This document shows, piece by piece, positions 11,052-22,594 of a stretch of DNA of 64,000 nt. The first letter of the stretch is position 1, and every line of letters begins with the position of its first letter. Under the pieces are notes generated by a model that was not told the DNA's origin, made no database searches, and was given only the letters and a program-made list of their open reading frames with translations. Position numbers and translations under genes: made by a program. Origin of the DNA: Vespula vulgaris (Eukaryota; Arthropoda; Insecta; Hymenoptera; Vespidae); the NCBI RefSeq assembly GCF_905475345.1, contig NC_066588.1:10418501-10482500 (forward strand), given 5' to 3'.

Positions 11052-12205
11052 TTCCTTTGTTCCCTTTAAAGCGTTATAACTCGGCTCCTATTGGTCCGAT
11101 CTGGACGAAAAAAATATGGGCGTAGAGGGCGCGACGAGCCCTTTCCAATGACCCCGGTCCGGTTCTCCTAGGTGCTATAGTTTGGGAGAAAAAAATTGTT
11201 AAAGAAAAATTTTTTTTTCCTTTGTTCCCTTTAAACCGTTATAACTCGGCTCCTATTGGTCCGATCTGGACGAAAAAAATATGTGCGTAGAGGGTGCGAC
11301 GAGCCCTTTCCAATGACCCCGGGCCGGTTCTCCTAGGTGCTATAGTTTCGGAGAAAAAAATTGTTAAAGAAAAATTTTTTTTTCCTTTGTTCCTTTAAAC
11401 CGTTATAACTCGGCTCCTATTGGTCCGATCTGGACGAAAAAAATATGGGCGTAGAGGGCACGACGAGCCCTTTCCAATGACCCCGGTCGGGTTCTCCTAG
11501 GTGCTATAGTTTCGGAGAAAAAAATTGTTAAAGAAAAATTTTTTTTTCCTTTGTTCCCTTTAAACCGTTATAACTCGGCTCCTATTGGTCCGATCTGGAC
11601 GAAAAAAATATGGCCGTAGAGGGCGCGACGAGCCTTTTCCAATGACCCCGGTCCGGTTCTCCTAGGTGCTATAGTTTCGGAGAAAAAAATTGTTAAAGAA
11701 AAATTTTTTTTTCCTTTGTTCCCTTTAAACCGTTATAACTCGGCTCCTATTGGTCCGATCTGGACGAAAAAAATATGGGCGTAGAGGGCGCGACGAGCCC
11801 TTTCCAATGACCCCGGTCCGGTTCTCCTAGGTGCTATAGTTTCGGAGAAAAAAATTGTTAAAGAAAAATTTTTTTTTCCTTTGTTCCCTTTAAACCGTTA
11901 TAACTCGGCTCCTATTGGTCCGATCTGGACGAAAAAAATATGGGCGTAGAGGGCGCGACGAGCCCTTTCCAATGACCCCGGTCCGGTTCTCCTAGGTTCT
12001 ATAGTTTCGGAGAAAAAAATTGTTAAAGAAAAATTTTTTTTTCCTTTGTTCCCTTTAAACCGTTATAACTCGGCTCCTATTGGTCCGATCTGGACGAAAA
12101 AAATATGGGCGTAGAGGGCGCGACGAGCCCTTTCCAATCACCCCGGTCCGGTTCTCCTAGGTGCTATAGTTTCGGAGAAAAAAATTGTTAAAGAAAAATT
12201 TTTTT
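11052..12205. repeat. 7-mer HOR copy (1154 bp)
   Basis: Order: TTTAAAGCG monomer ending in TTTGGGAG; ATGTGCG with GGGTGCG; TTTGTTCCTTTAAAC (1-bp deletion) with GGGCACG and G109; GGCCGTAG with GCCTTTTCC; two near-consensus monomers; CCAATCACC. The first monomer combines features that the later copies carry on two separate monomers, so this copy is one monomer shorter in that part. Confidence 0.8.
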
Positions 12206-13689
12206 TTCCTTTGTTCCCTTTAAAGCGTTATAACTCGGCTCCTATTGGTCCGATCTGGACGAAAAAAATATGGGCGTAGAGGGCGCGACGAGCCCTTTCC
12301 AATGACCCCGGTCCGGTTCTCCTAGGTGCTATAGTTTCGGAGAAAAAAATTGTTAAAGAAAAATTTTTTTTTCCTTTGTTCCCTTTAAACCGTTATAACT
12401 CGGCTCCTATTGGTCCGATCTGGACGAAAAAAATATCGGCGTAGAGGACGCGACGAGCCCTTTCCAACGACCCCGGTCCGGTTCTCCTAGGTGCTATAGT
12501 TTGGGAGAAAAAAATTGTTAAAGAAAAATTTTTTTTTCCTTTGTTCCCTTTAAACCGTTATAACTCGGCTCCTATTGGTCCGATCTGGACGAAAAAAATA
12601 TGTGCGTAGAGGGTGCGACGAGCCCTTTCCAATGACCCCGGTCCGGTTCTCCTAGGTGCTATAGTTTCGGAGAAAAAAATTGTTAAAGAAAAATTTTTTT
12701 TTCCTTTGTTCCTTTAAACCGTTATAACTCGGCTCCTATTGGTCCGATCTGGACGAAAAAAATATGGGCGTAGAGGGCACGACGAGCCCTTTCCAATGAC
12801 CCCGGTCGGGTTCTCCTAGGTGCTATAGTTTCGGAGAAAAAAATTGTTAAAGAAAAATTTTTTTTTCCTTTGTTCCCTTTAAACCGTTATAACTCGGCTC
12901 CTATTGGTCCGATCTGGACGAAAAAAATATGGCCGTAGAGGGCGCGACGAGCCTTTTCCAATGACCCCGGTCCGGTTCTCCTAGGTGCTATAGTTTCGGA
13001 GAAAAAAATTGTTAAAGAAAAATTTTTTTTTCCTTTGTTCCCTTTAAACCGTTATAACTCGGCTCCTATTGGTCCGATCTGGACGAAAAAAATATGGGCG
13101 TAGAGGGCGCGACGAGCCCTTTCCAATGACCCCGGTCCGGTTCTCCTAGGTGCTATAGTTTCGGAGAAAAAAATTGTTAAAGAAAAATTTTTTTTTCCTT
13201 TGTTCCCTTTAAACCGTTATAACTCGGCTCCTATTGGTCCGATCTGGACGAAAAAAATATGGGCGTAGAGGGCGCGACGAGCCCTTTCCAATGACCCCGG
13301 TCCGGTTCTCTTAGGTGCTATAGTTTCGGAGAAAAAAATTGTTAAAGAAAAATTTTTTTTTCCTTTGTTCCCTTTAAACCGTTATAACTCGGCTCCTATT
13401 CGTCCGATCTGGACGAAAAAAATATGTTCGTAGAGGGCGCGACGAGCCCTTTCCAATGACCCCGGTCCGGTTCTCCTAGGTGCTATAGTTTCGTAGAAAA
13501 AAATTGTTAAAGAAAAATTTTTTTTTCCTTTGTTCCCTTTAAACCGTTATAACTCGGCTCCTATTGGTCCGATCTGGACGAAAAAAATATGGGCGTAGAG
13601 GGCGCGACGAGCCCTTTCCAATCACCCCGGTCCGGTTCTCCTAGGTGCTATAGTTTCGGAGAAAAAAATTGTTAAAGAAAAATTTTTTT
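12206..13689. repeat. 9-mer HOR copy (1484 bp)
   Basis: Same order as the 7-mer at 11052, but with the TTTAAAGCG and ATATCGG/TTTGGGAG monomers separate, and with TTCTCTTAGG and ATTCGTCC/ATGTTCG/TTTCGTAG monomers before the CCAATCACC monomer. The single missing base is the shared TTCCTTTAAA deletion at about 12709. Confidence 0.82.
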
Positions 13690-15832
13690 TTCCTTTGTTC
13701 CCTTTAAAGCGTTATAACTCGGCTCCTATTGGTCCGATCTGGACGAAAAAAATATGGGCGTAGAGGGCGCGACGAGCCCTTTCCAATGACCCCGGTCCGG
13801 TTCTCCTAGGTGCTATAGTTTCGGAGAAAAAAATTGTTAAAGAAAAATTTTTTTTTCCTTTGTTCCCTTTAAACCGTTATAACTCGGCTCCTATTGGTCC
13901 GATCTGGACGAAAAAAATATCGGCGTAGAGGGCGCGACGAGCCCTTTCCAACGACCCCGGTCCGGTTCTCCTAGGTGCTATAGTTTGGGAGAAAAAAATT
14001 GTTAAAGAAAAATTTTTTTTTCCTTTGTTCCCTTTAAACCGTTATAACTCGGCTCCTATTGGTCCGATCTGGACGAAAAAAATATGTGCGTAGAGGGTGC
14101 GACGAGCCCTTTCCAATGACCCCGGTCCGGTTCTCCTAGGTGCTATAGTTTCGGAGAAAAAAATTGTTAAAGAAAAATTTTTTTTTCCTTTGTTCCTTTA
14201 AACCGTTATAACTCGGCTCCTATTGGTCCGATCTGGACGAAAAAAATATGGGCGTAGAGGGCACGACGAGCCCTTTCCAATGACCCCGGTCGGGTTCTCC
14301 TAGGTGCTATAGTTTCGGAGAAAAAAATTGTTAAAGAAAAATTTTTTTTTCCTTTGTTCCCTTTAAACCGTTATAACTCGGCTCCTATTGGTCCGATCTG
14401 GACGAAAAAAATATGGCCGTAGAGGGCGCGACGAGCCTTTTCCAATGACCCCGGTCCGGTTCTCCTAGGTGCTATAGTTTCGGAGAAAAAAATTGTTAAA
14501 GAAAAATTTTTTTTTCCTTTGTTCCCTTTAAACCGTTATAACTCGGCTCCTATTGGTCCGATCTGGACGAAAAAAATATGGGCGTAGAGGGCGCGACGAG
14601 CCCTTTCCAATGACCCCGGTCCGGTTCTCCTAGGTGCTATAGTTTCGGAGAAAAAAATTGTTAAAGAAAAATTTTTTTTTCCTTTGTTCCCTTTAAACCG
14701 TTATAACTCGGCTCCTATTGGTCCGATCTGGACGAAAAAAATATGGGCGTAGAGGGCGCGACGAGCCCTTTCCAATGACCCCGGTCCGGTTCTCTTAGGT
14801 GCTATAGTTTCGGAGAAAAAAATTGTTAAAGAAAAATTTTTTTTTCCTTTGTTCCCTTTAAACCGTTATAACTCGGCTCCTATTCGTCCGATCTGGACGA
14901 AAAAAATATGTTCGTAGAGGGCGCGACGAGCCCTTTCCAATGACCCCGGTCCGGTTCTCCTAGGTGCTATAGTTTCGTAGAAAAAAATTGTTAAAGAAAA
15001 ATTTTTTTTTCCTTTGTTCCCTTTAAACCGTTATAACTCGGCTCCTATTCGTCCGATCTGGACGAAAAAAATATGTTCGTAGAGGGCGCGACGAGCCCTT
15101 TCCAATGACCCCGGTCCGGTTCTCCTAGGTGCTATAGTTTCGGAGAAAAAAATTGTTAAAGAAAAATTTTTTTTTCCTTTGTTCCCTTTAAACCGTTATA
15201 ACTCGGCTCCTATTGGTCCGATCTGGACGAAAAAAATATGTGCGTAGAGGGCGCGACGAGCCCTTTCCAATGACCCCGGTCGGGTTCTCCTAGGTGCTAT
15301 AGTTTCGGAGAAAAAAATTGTTAAAGAAAAATTTTTTTTTCCTTTGTTCCCTTTAAACCGTTATAACTCGCCTCCTATTGGTCCGATCTGGACGAAAAAA
15401 ATATGGGCGTAGAGGGCGCGACGAGCCCTTTCCAATGACCCCGGTCGGGTTCTCCTAGGTGCTATAGTTTCGGAGAAAAAAATTGTTCAAGAAAAATTTT
15501 TTTTCCTTTGTTCCCTTTAAACCGTTATAACTCGGCTCCTATTGGCCCGATCTGGACGAAAAAAATATGGGCGTAGGGGGCGCGACGAGCCCTTTCCAGT
15601 GACCCCGGTCGGGTTCTCCTAGGTGCTATAGTTTGGGAGAAAAAAATTGTTAAAGAAAAATTTTTTTTTCCTTTGTTCCCTTTAAACCGTTATAACTCGG
15701 CTCCTATTGATCTGATCTGGACGGAAAAAATATGGGCGTAGAGGGCGCGACGAGCCCTTTCCAATGACCCCGGTCCGGTTCTCCTAGGTTCTATAGTTTC
15801 GGAGAAAAAAATTGTTAAAGAAAAATTTTTTT
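13690..15832. repeat. 13-mer HOR copy 1 (2143 bp)
   Basis: The first eight monomers follow the order at 12206. Then come a second ATTCGTCC/ATGTTCG monomer, three A-family-like monomers (15174-15667) and a TTGATCTGATC monomer with ACGGAAAAAA. Two 1-bp deletions, one in TTCCTTTAAA near 14193 and one T8 tract near 15499, give 2143 bp instead of 2145. Confidence 0.84.
15174..15667. repeat. A-family island of three monomers
   Basis: Three consecutive monomers inside the C109 family carry A-family states. The first has ATGTGCG with G109; the second has C33, G109, C150 and a T8 tract; the third has TTGGCCCG with G109. The combination of C150, T8 and TTGGCCCG matches 3930-4010 in the A block. Equivalent islands lie near 17317-17810, 18801-19130 (two monomers) and 24574-25067. 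Recombination between families is the likely source, followed by spread as part of larger HORs. Confidence 0.72.
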
Positions 15833-17975
15833 TTCCTTTGTTCCCTTTAAAGCGTTATAACTCGGCTCCTATTGGTCCGATCTGGACGAAAAAAATATGG
15901 GCGTAGAGGGCGCGACGAGCCCTTTCCAATGACCCCGGTCCGGTTCTCCTAGGTGCTATAGTTTCGGAGAAAAAAATTGTTAAAGAAAAATTTTTTTTTC
16001 CTTTGTTCCCTTTAAACCGTTATAACTCGGCTCCTATTGGTCCGATCTGGACGAAAAAAATATCGGCGTAGAGGGCGCGACGAGCCCTTTCCAACGACCC
16101 CGGTCCGGTTCTCCTAGGTGCTATAGTTTGGGAGAAAAAAATTGTTAAAGAAAAATTTTTTTTTCCTTTGTTCCCTTTAAACCGTTATAACTCGGCTCCT
16201 ATTGGTCCGATCTGGACGAAAAAAATATGTGCGTAGAGGGTGCGACGAGCCCTTTCCAATGACCCCGGTCCGGTTCTCCTAGGTGCTATAGTTTCGGAGA
16301 AAAAAATTGTTAAAGAAAAATTTTTTTTTCCTTTGTTCCTTTAAACCGTTATAACTCGGCTCCTATTGGTCCGATCTGGACGAAAAAAATATGGGCGTAG
16401 AGGGCACGACGAGCCCTTTCCAATGACCCCGGTCGGGTTCTCCTAGGTGCTATAGTTTCGGAGAAAAAAATTGTTAAAGAAAAATTTTTTTTTCCTTTGT
16501 TCCCTTTAAACCGTTATAACTCGGCTCCTATTGGTCCGATCTGGACGAAAAAAATATGGCCGTAGAGGGCGCGACGAGCCTTTTCCAATGACCCCGGTCC
16601 GGTTCTCCTAGGTGCTATAGTTTCGGAGAAAAAAATTGTTAAAGAAAAATTTTTTTTTCCTTTGTTCCCTTTAAACCGTTATAACTCGGCTCCTATTGGT
16701 CCGATCTGGACGAAAAAAATATGGGCGTAGAGGGCGCGACGAGCCCTTTCCAATGACCCCGGTCCGGTTCTCCTAGGTGCTATAGTTTCGGAGAAAAAAA
16801 TTGTTAAAGAAAAATTTTTTTTTCCTTTGTTCCCTTTAAACCGTTATAACTCGGCTCCTATTGGTCCGATCTGGACGAAAAAAATATGGGCGTAGAGGGC
16901 GCGACGAGCCCTTTCCAATGACCCCGGTCCGGTTCTCTTAGGTGCTATAGTTTCGGAGAAAAAAATTGTTAAAGAAAAATTTTTTTTTCCTTTGTTCCCT
17001 TTAAACCGTTATAACTCGGCTCCTATTCGTCCGATCTGGACGAAAAAAATATGTTCGTAGAGGGCGCGACGAGCCCTTTCCAATGACCCCGGTCCGGTTC
17101 TCCTAGGTGCTATAGTTTCGTAGAAAAAAATTGTTAAAGAAAAATTTTTTTTTCCTTTGTTCCCTTTAAACCGTTATAACTCGGCTCCTATTCGTCCGAT
17201 CTGGACGAAAAAAATATGTTCGTAGAGGGCGCGACGAGCCCTTTCCAATGACCCCGGTCCGGTTCTCCTAGGTGCTATAGTTTCGGAGAAAAAAATTGTT
17301 AAAGAAAAATTTTTTTTTCCTTTGTTCCCTTTAAACCGTTATAACTCGGCTCCTATTGGTCCGATCTGGACGAAAAAAATATGTGCGTAGAGGGCGCGAC
17401 GAGCCCTTTCCAATGACCCCGGTCGGGTTCTCCTAGGTGCTATAGTTTCGGAGAAAAAAATTGTTAAAGAAAAATTTTTTTTTCCTTTGTTCCCTTTAAA
17501 CCGTTATAACTCGCCTCCTATTGGTCCGATCTGGACGAAAAAAATATGGGCGTAGAGGGCGCGACGAGCCCTTTCCAATGACCCCGGTCGGGTTCTCCTA
17601 GGTGCTATAGTTTCGGAGAAAAAAATTGTTCAAGAAAAATTTTTTTTCCTTTGTTCCCTTTAAACCGTTATAACTCGGCTCCTATTGGCCCGATCTGGAC
17701 GAAAAAAATATGGGCATAGGGGGCGCGACGAGCCCTTTCCAGTGACCCCGGTCGGGTTCTCCTAGGTGCTATAGTTTGGGAGAAAAAAATTGTTAAAGAA
17801 AAATTTTTTTTTCCTTTGTTCCCTTTAAACCGTTATAACTCGGCTCCTATTGATCTGATCTGGACGGAAAAAATATGGGCGTAGAGGGCGCGACGAGCCC
17901 TTTCCAATGACCCCGGTACGGTTCTCCTAGGTGCTATAGTTTCGGAGAAAAAAATTGTTAAAGAAAAATTTTTTT
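15833..17975. repeat. 13-mer HOR copy 2 (2143 bp)
   Basis: Repeats 13690-15832 at an offset of 2143 bp with both 1-bp deletions retained. Visible differences are GGGCATAGG near 17713 (GGGCGTAGG in copy 1) and GGTACGG with GTGCTATAG near 17930 (GGTCCGG with GTTCTATAG in copy 1). Its last three monomers also belong to the 8-mer HOR that starts at 17482, so the two HOR frames overlap. Confidence 0.82.
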
Positions 17976-18800
17976 TTCCTTTGTTCCCTTTAAACCGTTA
18001 TAACTCGGCTCCTATTGGTCCGATCTGGACGAAAAAAACATGGGCGTAGAGGGCGCGACGAGCCCTTTCCAATGACCCCGGTCCGGTTCTCCTAGGTGCT
18101 ATAGTTTCGGAGAAAAAAATTGTTAAAGAAAAATTTTTTTTTCCTTTGTTCCCTTTAAACCGTTATAACTCGGCTCCTGTTGGTCCGATCTGGACGAAAA
18201 AAATATGGGCGTAGAGGGCGCGACGAGCCCTTTCCAATGACCCCGGTCCGGTTCTCCTAGGTGCTGTAGTTTCGGAGAAAAAAATTGTTAAAGAAAAATT
18301 TTTTTTTCCTTTGTTCCCTTTAAACCGTTATAACTCGGCTCCTATTGGTCCGATCTGGACGAAAAAAATATGTGCGTAGAGGGCGCGACGAGCCCTTTCC
18401 AATGACCCCGGTCCGGTTCTCCTAGGTGCTATAGTTTCGGAGAAAAAAATTGTTAAAGAAAAATTTTTTTTTCCTTTGTTCCCTTTAAACCGTTATAACT
18501 CGGCTCCTATTGATCTGATCTGGACGGAAAAAATATGGGCGTAGAGGGCGCGACGAGCCCTTTCCAATGACCCCGGTACGGTTCTCCTAGGTGCTATAGT
18601 TTCGGAGAAAAAAATTGTTAAAGAAAAATTTTTTTTTCCTTTGTTCCCTTTAAACCGTTATAACTCGGCTCCTATTGGTCCGATCTGGACGAAAAAAACA
18701 TGGTCGTAGAGGGCGCGACGAGCCCTTTCCAATGACCCCGGTCCGGTTCTCCTAGGTGCTATAGTTTCGGAGAAAAAAATTGTTAAAGAAAAATTTTTTT
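17482..18800. repeat. 8-mer HOR copy 1 (1319 bp)
   Basis: Order: C33/C150 with T8; TTGGCCCG with GGGGGCG; TTGATCTGATC with GGTACGG; AAAAAACATGGGC; CTGTTGG with GCTGTAG; ATGTGCG; TTGATCTGATC with GGTACGG; AAAAAACATGGTC. A 4-monomer period is visible inside, since the GATCTGATC/GGTACGG then AACATG pair occurs twice, 660 bp apart (17852 and 18512). Confidence 0.82.
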
Positions 18801-20119
18801 TTCCTTTGTTCCCTTTAAACCGTTATAACTCGCCTCCTATTGGTCCGATCTGGACGAAAAAAATATGGGCGTAGAGGGCGCGACGAGCCCTTTCCAATGA
18901 CCCCGGTCGGGTTCTCCTAGGTGCTATAGTTTCGGAGAAAAAAATTGTTCAAGAAAAATTTTTTTTCCTTTGTTCCCTTTAAACCGTTATAACTCGGCTC
19001 CTATTGGCCCGATCTGGACGAAAAAAATATGGGCGTAGGGGGCGCGACGAGCCCTTTCCAGTGACCCCGGTCGGGTTCTCCTAGGTGCTATAGTTTGGGA
19101 GAAAAAAATTGTTAAAGAAAAATTTTTTTTTCCTTTGTTCCCTTTAAACCGTTATAACTCGGCTCCTATTGATCTGATCTGGACGGAAAAAATATGGGCG
19201 TAGAGGGCGCGACGAGCCCTTTCCAATGACCCCGGTACGGTTCTCCTAGGTGCTATAGTTTCGGAGAAAAAAATTGTTAAAGAAAAATTTTTTTTTCCTT
19301 TGTTCCCTTTAAACCGTTATAACTCGGCTCCTATTGGTCCGATCTGGACGAAAAAAACATGGGCGTAGAGGGCGCGACGAGCCCTTTCCAATGACCCCGG
19401 TCCGGTTCTCCTAGGTGCTATAGTTTCGGAGAAAAAAATTGTTAAAGAAAAATTTTTTTTTCCTTTGTTCCCTTTAAACCGTTATAACTCGGCTCCTGTT
19501 GGTCCGATCTGGACGAAAAAAATATGGGCGTAGAGGGCGCGACGAGCCCTTTCCAATGACCCCGGTCCGGTTCTCCTAGGTGCTGTAGTTTCGGAGAAAA
19601 AAATTGTTAAAGAAAAATTTTTTTTTCCTTTGTTCCCTTTAAACCGTTATAACTCGGCTCCTATTGGTCCGATCTGGACGAAAAAAATATGTGCGTAGAG
19701 GGCGCGACGAGCCCTTTCCAATGACCCCGGTCCGGTTCTCCTAGGTGCTATAGTTTCGGAGAAAAAAATTGTTAAAGAAAAATTTTTTTTTCCTTTGTTC
19801 CCTTTAAACCGTTATAACTCGGCTCCTATTGATCTGATCTGGACGGAAAAAATATGGGCGTAGAGGGCGCGACGAGCCCTTTCCAATGACCCCGGTACGG
19901 TTCTCCTAGGTGCTATAGTTTCGGAGAAAAAAATTGTTAAAGAAAAATTTTTTTTTCCTTTGTTCCCTTTAAACCGTTATAACTCGGCTCCTATTGGTCC
20001 GATCTGGACGAAAAAAACATGGTCGTAGAGGGCGCGACGAGCCCTTTCCAATGACCCCGGTCCGGTTCTCCTAGGTGCTATAGTTTCGGAGAAAAAAATT
20101 GTTAAAGAAAAATTTTTTT
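18801..20119. repeat. 8-mer HOR copy 2 (1319 bp)
   Basis: Repeats 17482-18800 monomer by monomer at an offset of 1319 bp, with the same T8 tract and the same GGTACGG, AACATGGGC and AACATGGTC markers. The only clear difference seen is GGGCGTAGG near 19032 against GGGCATAGG in copy 1. Confidence 0.84.
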
Positions 20120-20284
20120 TTCCTTTGTTCCCTTTAAACCGTTATAACTCGGCTCCTATTGGTCCGATCTGGACGAAAAAAATATGGGCGTAGAGGGCGC
20201 GACGAGCCCTATCCAATGACCATGGTCCGGTTCTCCTAGGTGCTGTAGTTTCGGAGAAAAAAATTGTTAAAGAAAAATTTTTTT
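20120..20284. repeat. Junction monomer with CCTATCC and CATGG variants
   Basis: A single monomer with private changes (CCCTATCCAATGACCATGG near 20207-20225) joins the 8-mer and 7-mer HORs. A relative at about 25409-25573 shares CCACGG in the same place and also precedes a TACGGCCG monomer, so the junction itself seems to have been copied. Confidence 0.65.
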
Positions 20285-21439
20285 TTCCTTTGTTCCCTTT
20301 AAACCGTTATAACTCGGCTCCTATTGGTCCGATCTGGACGAAAAAAATACGGCCGTAGAGGGCGCGACGAGCCTTTTCCAAGGACCCCGGTCCGGTTCTC
20401 CTAGGTGCTATAGTTTCGGAGAAAAAAATTGTTAAAGAAAAATTTTTTTTTCCTTTGTTCCCTTTAAACCGTTATAACTCGGCTCCTGTTGGTCCGATCT
20501 GGACGAAAAAAATATGTGCGTAGAGGGCGCGACGAGCCCTTTCCAATGACCCCGGTCCGGTTCTCCTAGGTGCTATAGTTTCGGAGAAAAAAATTGCTAA
20601 AGAAAAATTTTTTTTCCTTTGTTCCCTTTAAACCGTTATAACTCGGCTCCTATTGGTCCGATCTGGACGAAAAAAATATGGGCGTAGAGGGCGCGACGAG
20701 CCCTTTCCAATGACCCCGGTCCGGTTCTCCTAGGTGCTGTAGTTTCGGAGAAAAAAATTGTTAAAGAAAAATTTTTTTTTCCTTTGTTCCCTTTAAACCG
20801 TTATAACTCGGCTCCTATTGGTCCGATCTGGACGAAAAAAATATGTGCGTAGAGGGCGCGACGAGCCCTTTCCAATGACCCCGGTCCGGTTCTCCTAGGT
20901 GCTATAGTTTCGGAGAAAAAAATTGTTAAAGAAAAATTTTTTTTTCCTTTGTTCCCTTTAAACCGTTATAACTCGGCTCCTATTGGTCCGATCTGGACGA
21001 AAAAAATATGGGCGTAGAGGGCGCGACGAGCCCTTTCCAATGACCCCGGTCCGGTTCTCCTAGGTGCTATAGTTTCGGAGAAAAAAATTGTTAAAGAAAA
21101 ATTTTTTTTTCCTTTGTTCCCTTTAAACCGTTATAACTCGGCTCATATTGGTCCGATCTGGACGAAAAAAATACGGGCGTAGAGGGCGCGACGAGCCCTT
21201 TCCAATGACCCCGGTCCGGTTCTCCTAGGTGCTATAGTTTCGGAGAAAAAAATTGTTAAAAAAAAAATTTTTTTTTCCTTTGTTCCCTTTAAACCGTTAT
21301 AACTCGGCTCCTGTTGGCCCGATCTGGACGAAAAAAATATGGGCGTAGAGGGCGCGACGAGCCCTTTCCAGTGACCCCGGTCCGGTTCTCCTAGGTGCTA
21401 TAGTTTCGGAGAAAAAAATTGTTAAAGAAAAATTTTTTT
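20285..21439. repeat. 7-mer HOR copy 1 (1155 bp)
   Basis: Order: TACGGCCG with CCAAGGACC; CTGTTGG/ATGTGCG/TTGCTAAAG with T8; GCTGTAG; ATGTGCG; consensus-like; GCTCATATTGG with TACGGGC and a lengthened A run near 21260; CTGTTGGCCCG with CCAGTGACC. One lost T and one gained A cancel out to 1155 bp. Confidence 0.84.
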
Positions 21440-22594
21440 TTCCTTTGTTCCCTTTAAACCGTTATAACTCGGCTCCTATTGGTCCGATCTGGACGAAAAA
21501 AATACGGCCGTAGAGGGCGCGACGAGCCTTTTCCAAGGACCCCGGTCCGGTTCTCCTAGGTGCTATAGTTTCGGAGAAAAAAATTGTTAAAGAAAAATTT
21601 TTTTTTCCTTTGTTCCCTTTAAACCGTTATAACTCGGCTCCTGTTGGTCCGATCTGGACGAAAAAAATATGTGCGTAGAGGGCGCGACGAGCCCTTTCCA
21701 ATGACCCCGGTCCGGTTCTCCTAGGTGCTATAGTTTCGGAGAAAAAAATTGCTAAAGAAAAATTTTTTTTCCTTTGTTCCCTTTAAACCGTTATAACTCG
21801 GCTCCTATTGGTCCGATCTGGACGAAAAAAATATGGGCGTAGAGGGCGCGACGAGCCCTTTCCAATGACCCCGGTCCGGTTCTCCTAGGTGCTGTAGTTT
21901 CGGAGAAAAAAATTGTTAAAGAAAAATTTTTTTTTCCTTTGTTCCCTTTAAACCGTTATAACTCGGCTCCTATTGGTCCGATCTGGACGAAAAAAATATG
22001 TGCGTAGAGGGCGCGACGAGCCCTTTCCAATGACCCCGGTCCGGTTCTCCTAGGTGCTATAGTTTCGGAGAAAAAAATTGTTAAAGAAAAATTTTTTTTT
22101 CCTTTGTTCCCTTTAAACCGTTATAACTCGGCTCCTATTGGTCCGATCTGGACGAAAAAAATATGGGCGTAGAGGGCGCGACGAGCCCTTTCCAATGACC
22201 CCGGTCCGGTTCTCCTAGGTGCTATAGTTTCGGAGAAAAAAATTGTTAAAGAAAAATTTTTTTTTCCTTTGTTCCCTTTAAACCGTTATAACTCGGCTCC
22301 TATTGGTCCGATCTGGACGAAAAAAATACGGGCGTAGAGGGCGCGACGAGCCCTTTCCAATGACCCCGGTCCGGTTCTCCTAGGTGCTATAGTTTCGGAG
22401 AAAAAAATTGTTAAAAAAAAAATTTTTTTTTCCTTTGTTCCCTTTAAACCGTTATAACTCGGCTCCTGTTGGCCCGATCTGGACGAAAAAAATATGGGCG
22501 TAGAGGGCGCGACGAGCCCTTTCCAGTGACCCCGGTCCGGTTCTCCTAGGTGCTATAGTTTCGGAGAAAAAAATTGTTAAAGAAAAATTTTTTT
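21440..22594. repeat. 7-mer HOR copy 2 (1155 bp)
   Basis: Repeats 20285-21439 at an offset of 1155 bp, including the T8 tract near 21761 and the extended A run near 22411. One visible difference is GCTCCTATTGG here against GCTCATATTGG near 21141. From 21769 onward this copy is also the left end of a segment found again at 26881. Confidence 0.84.
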
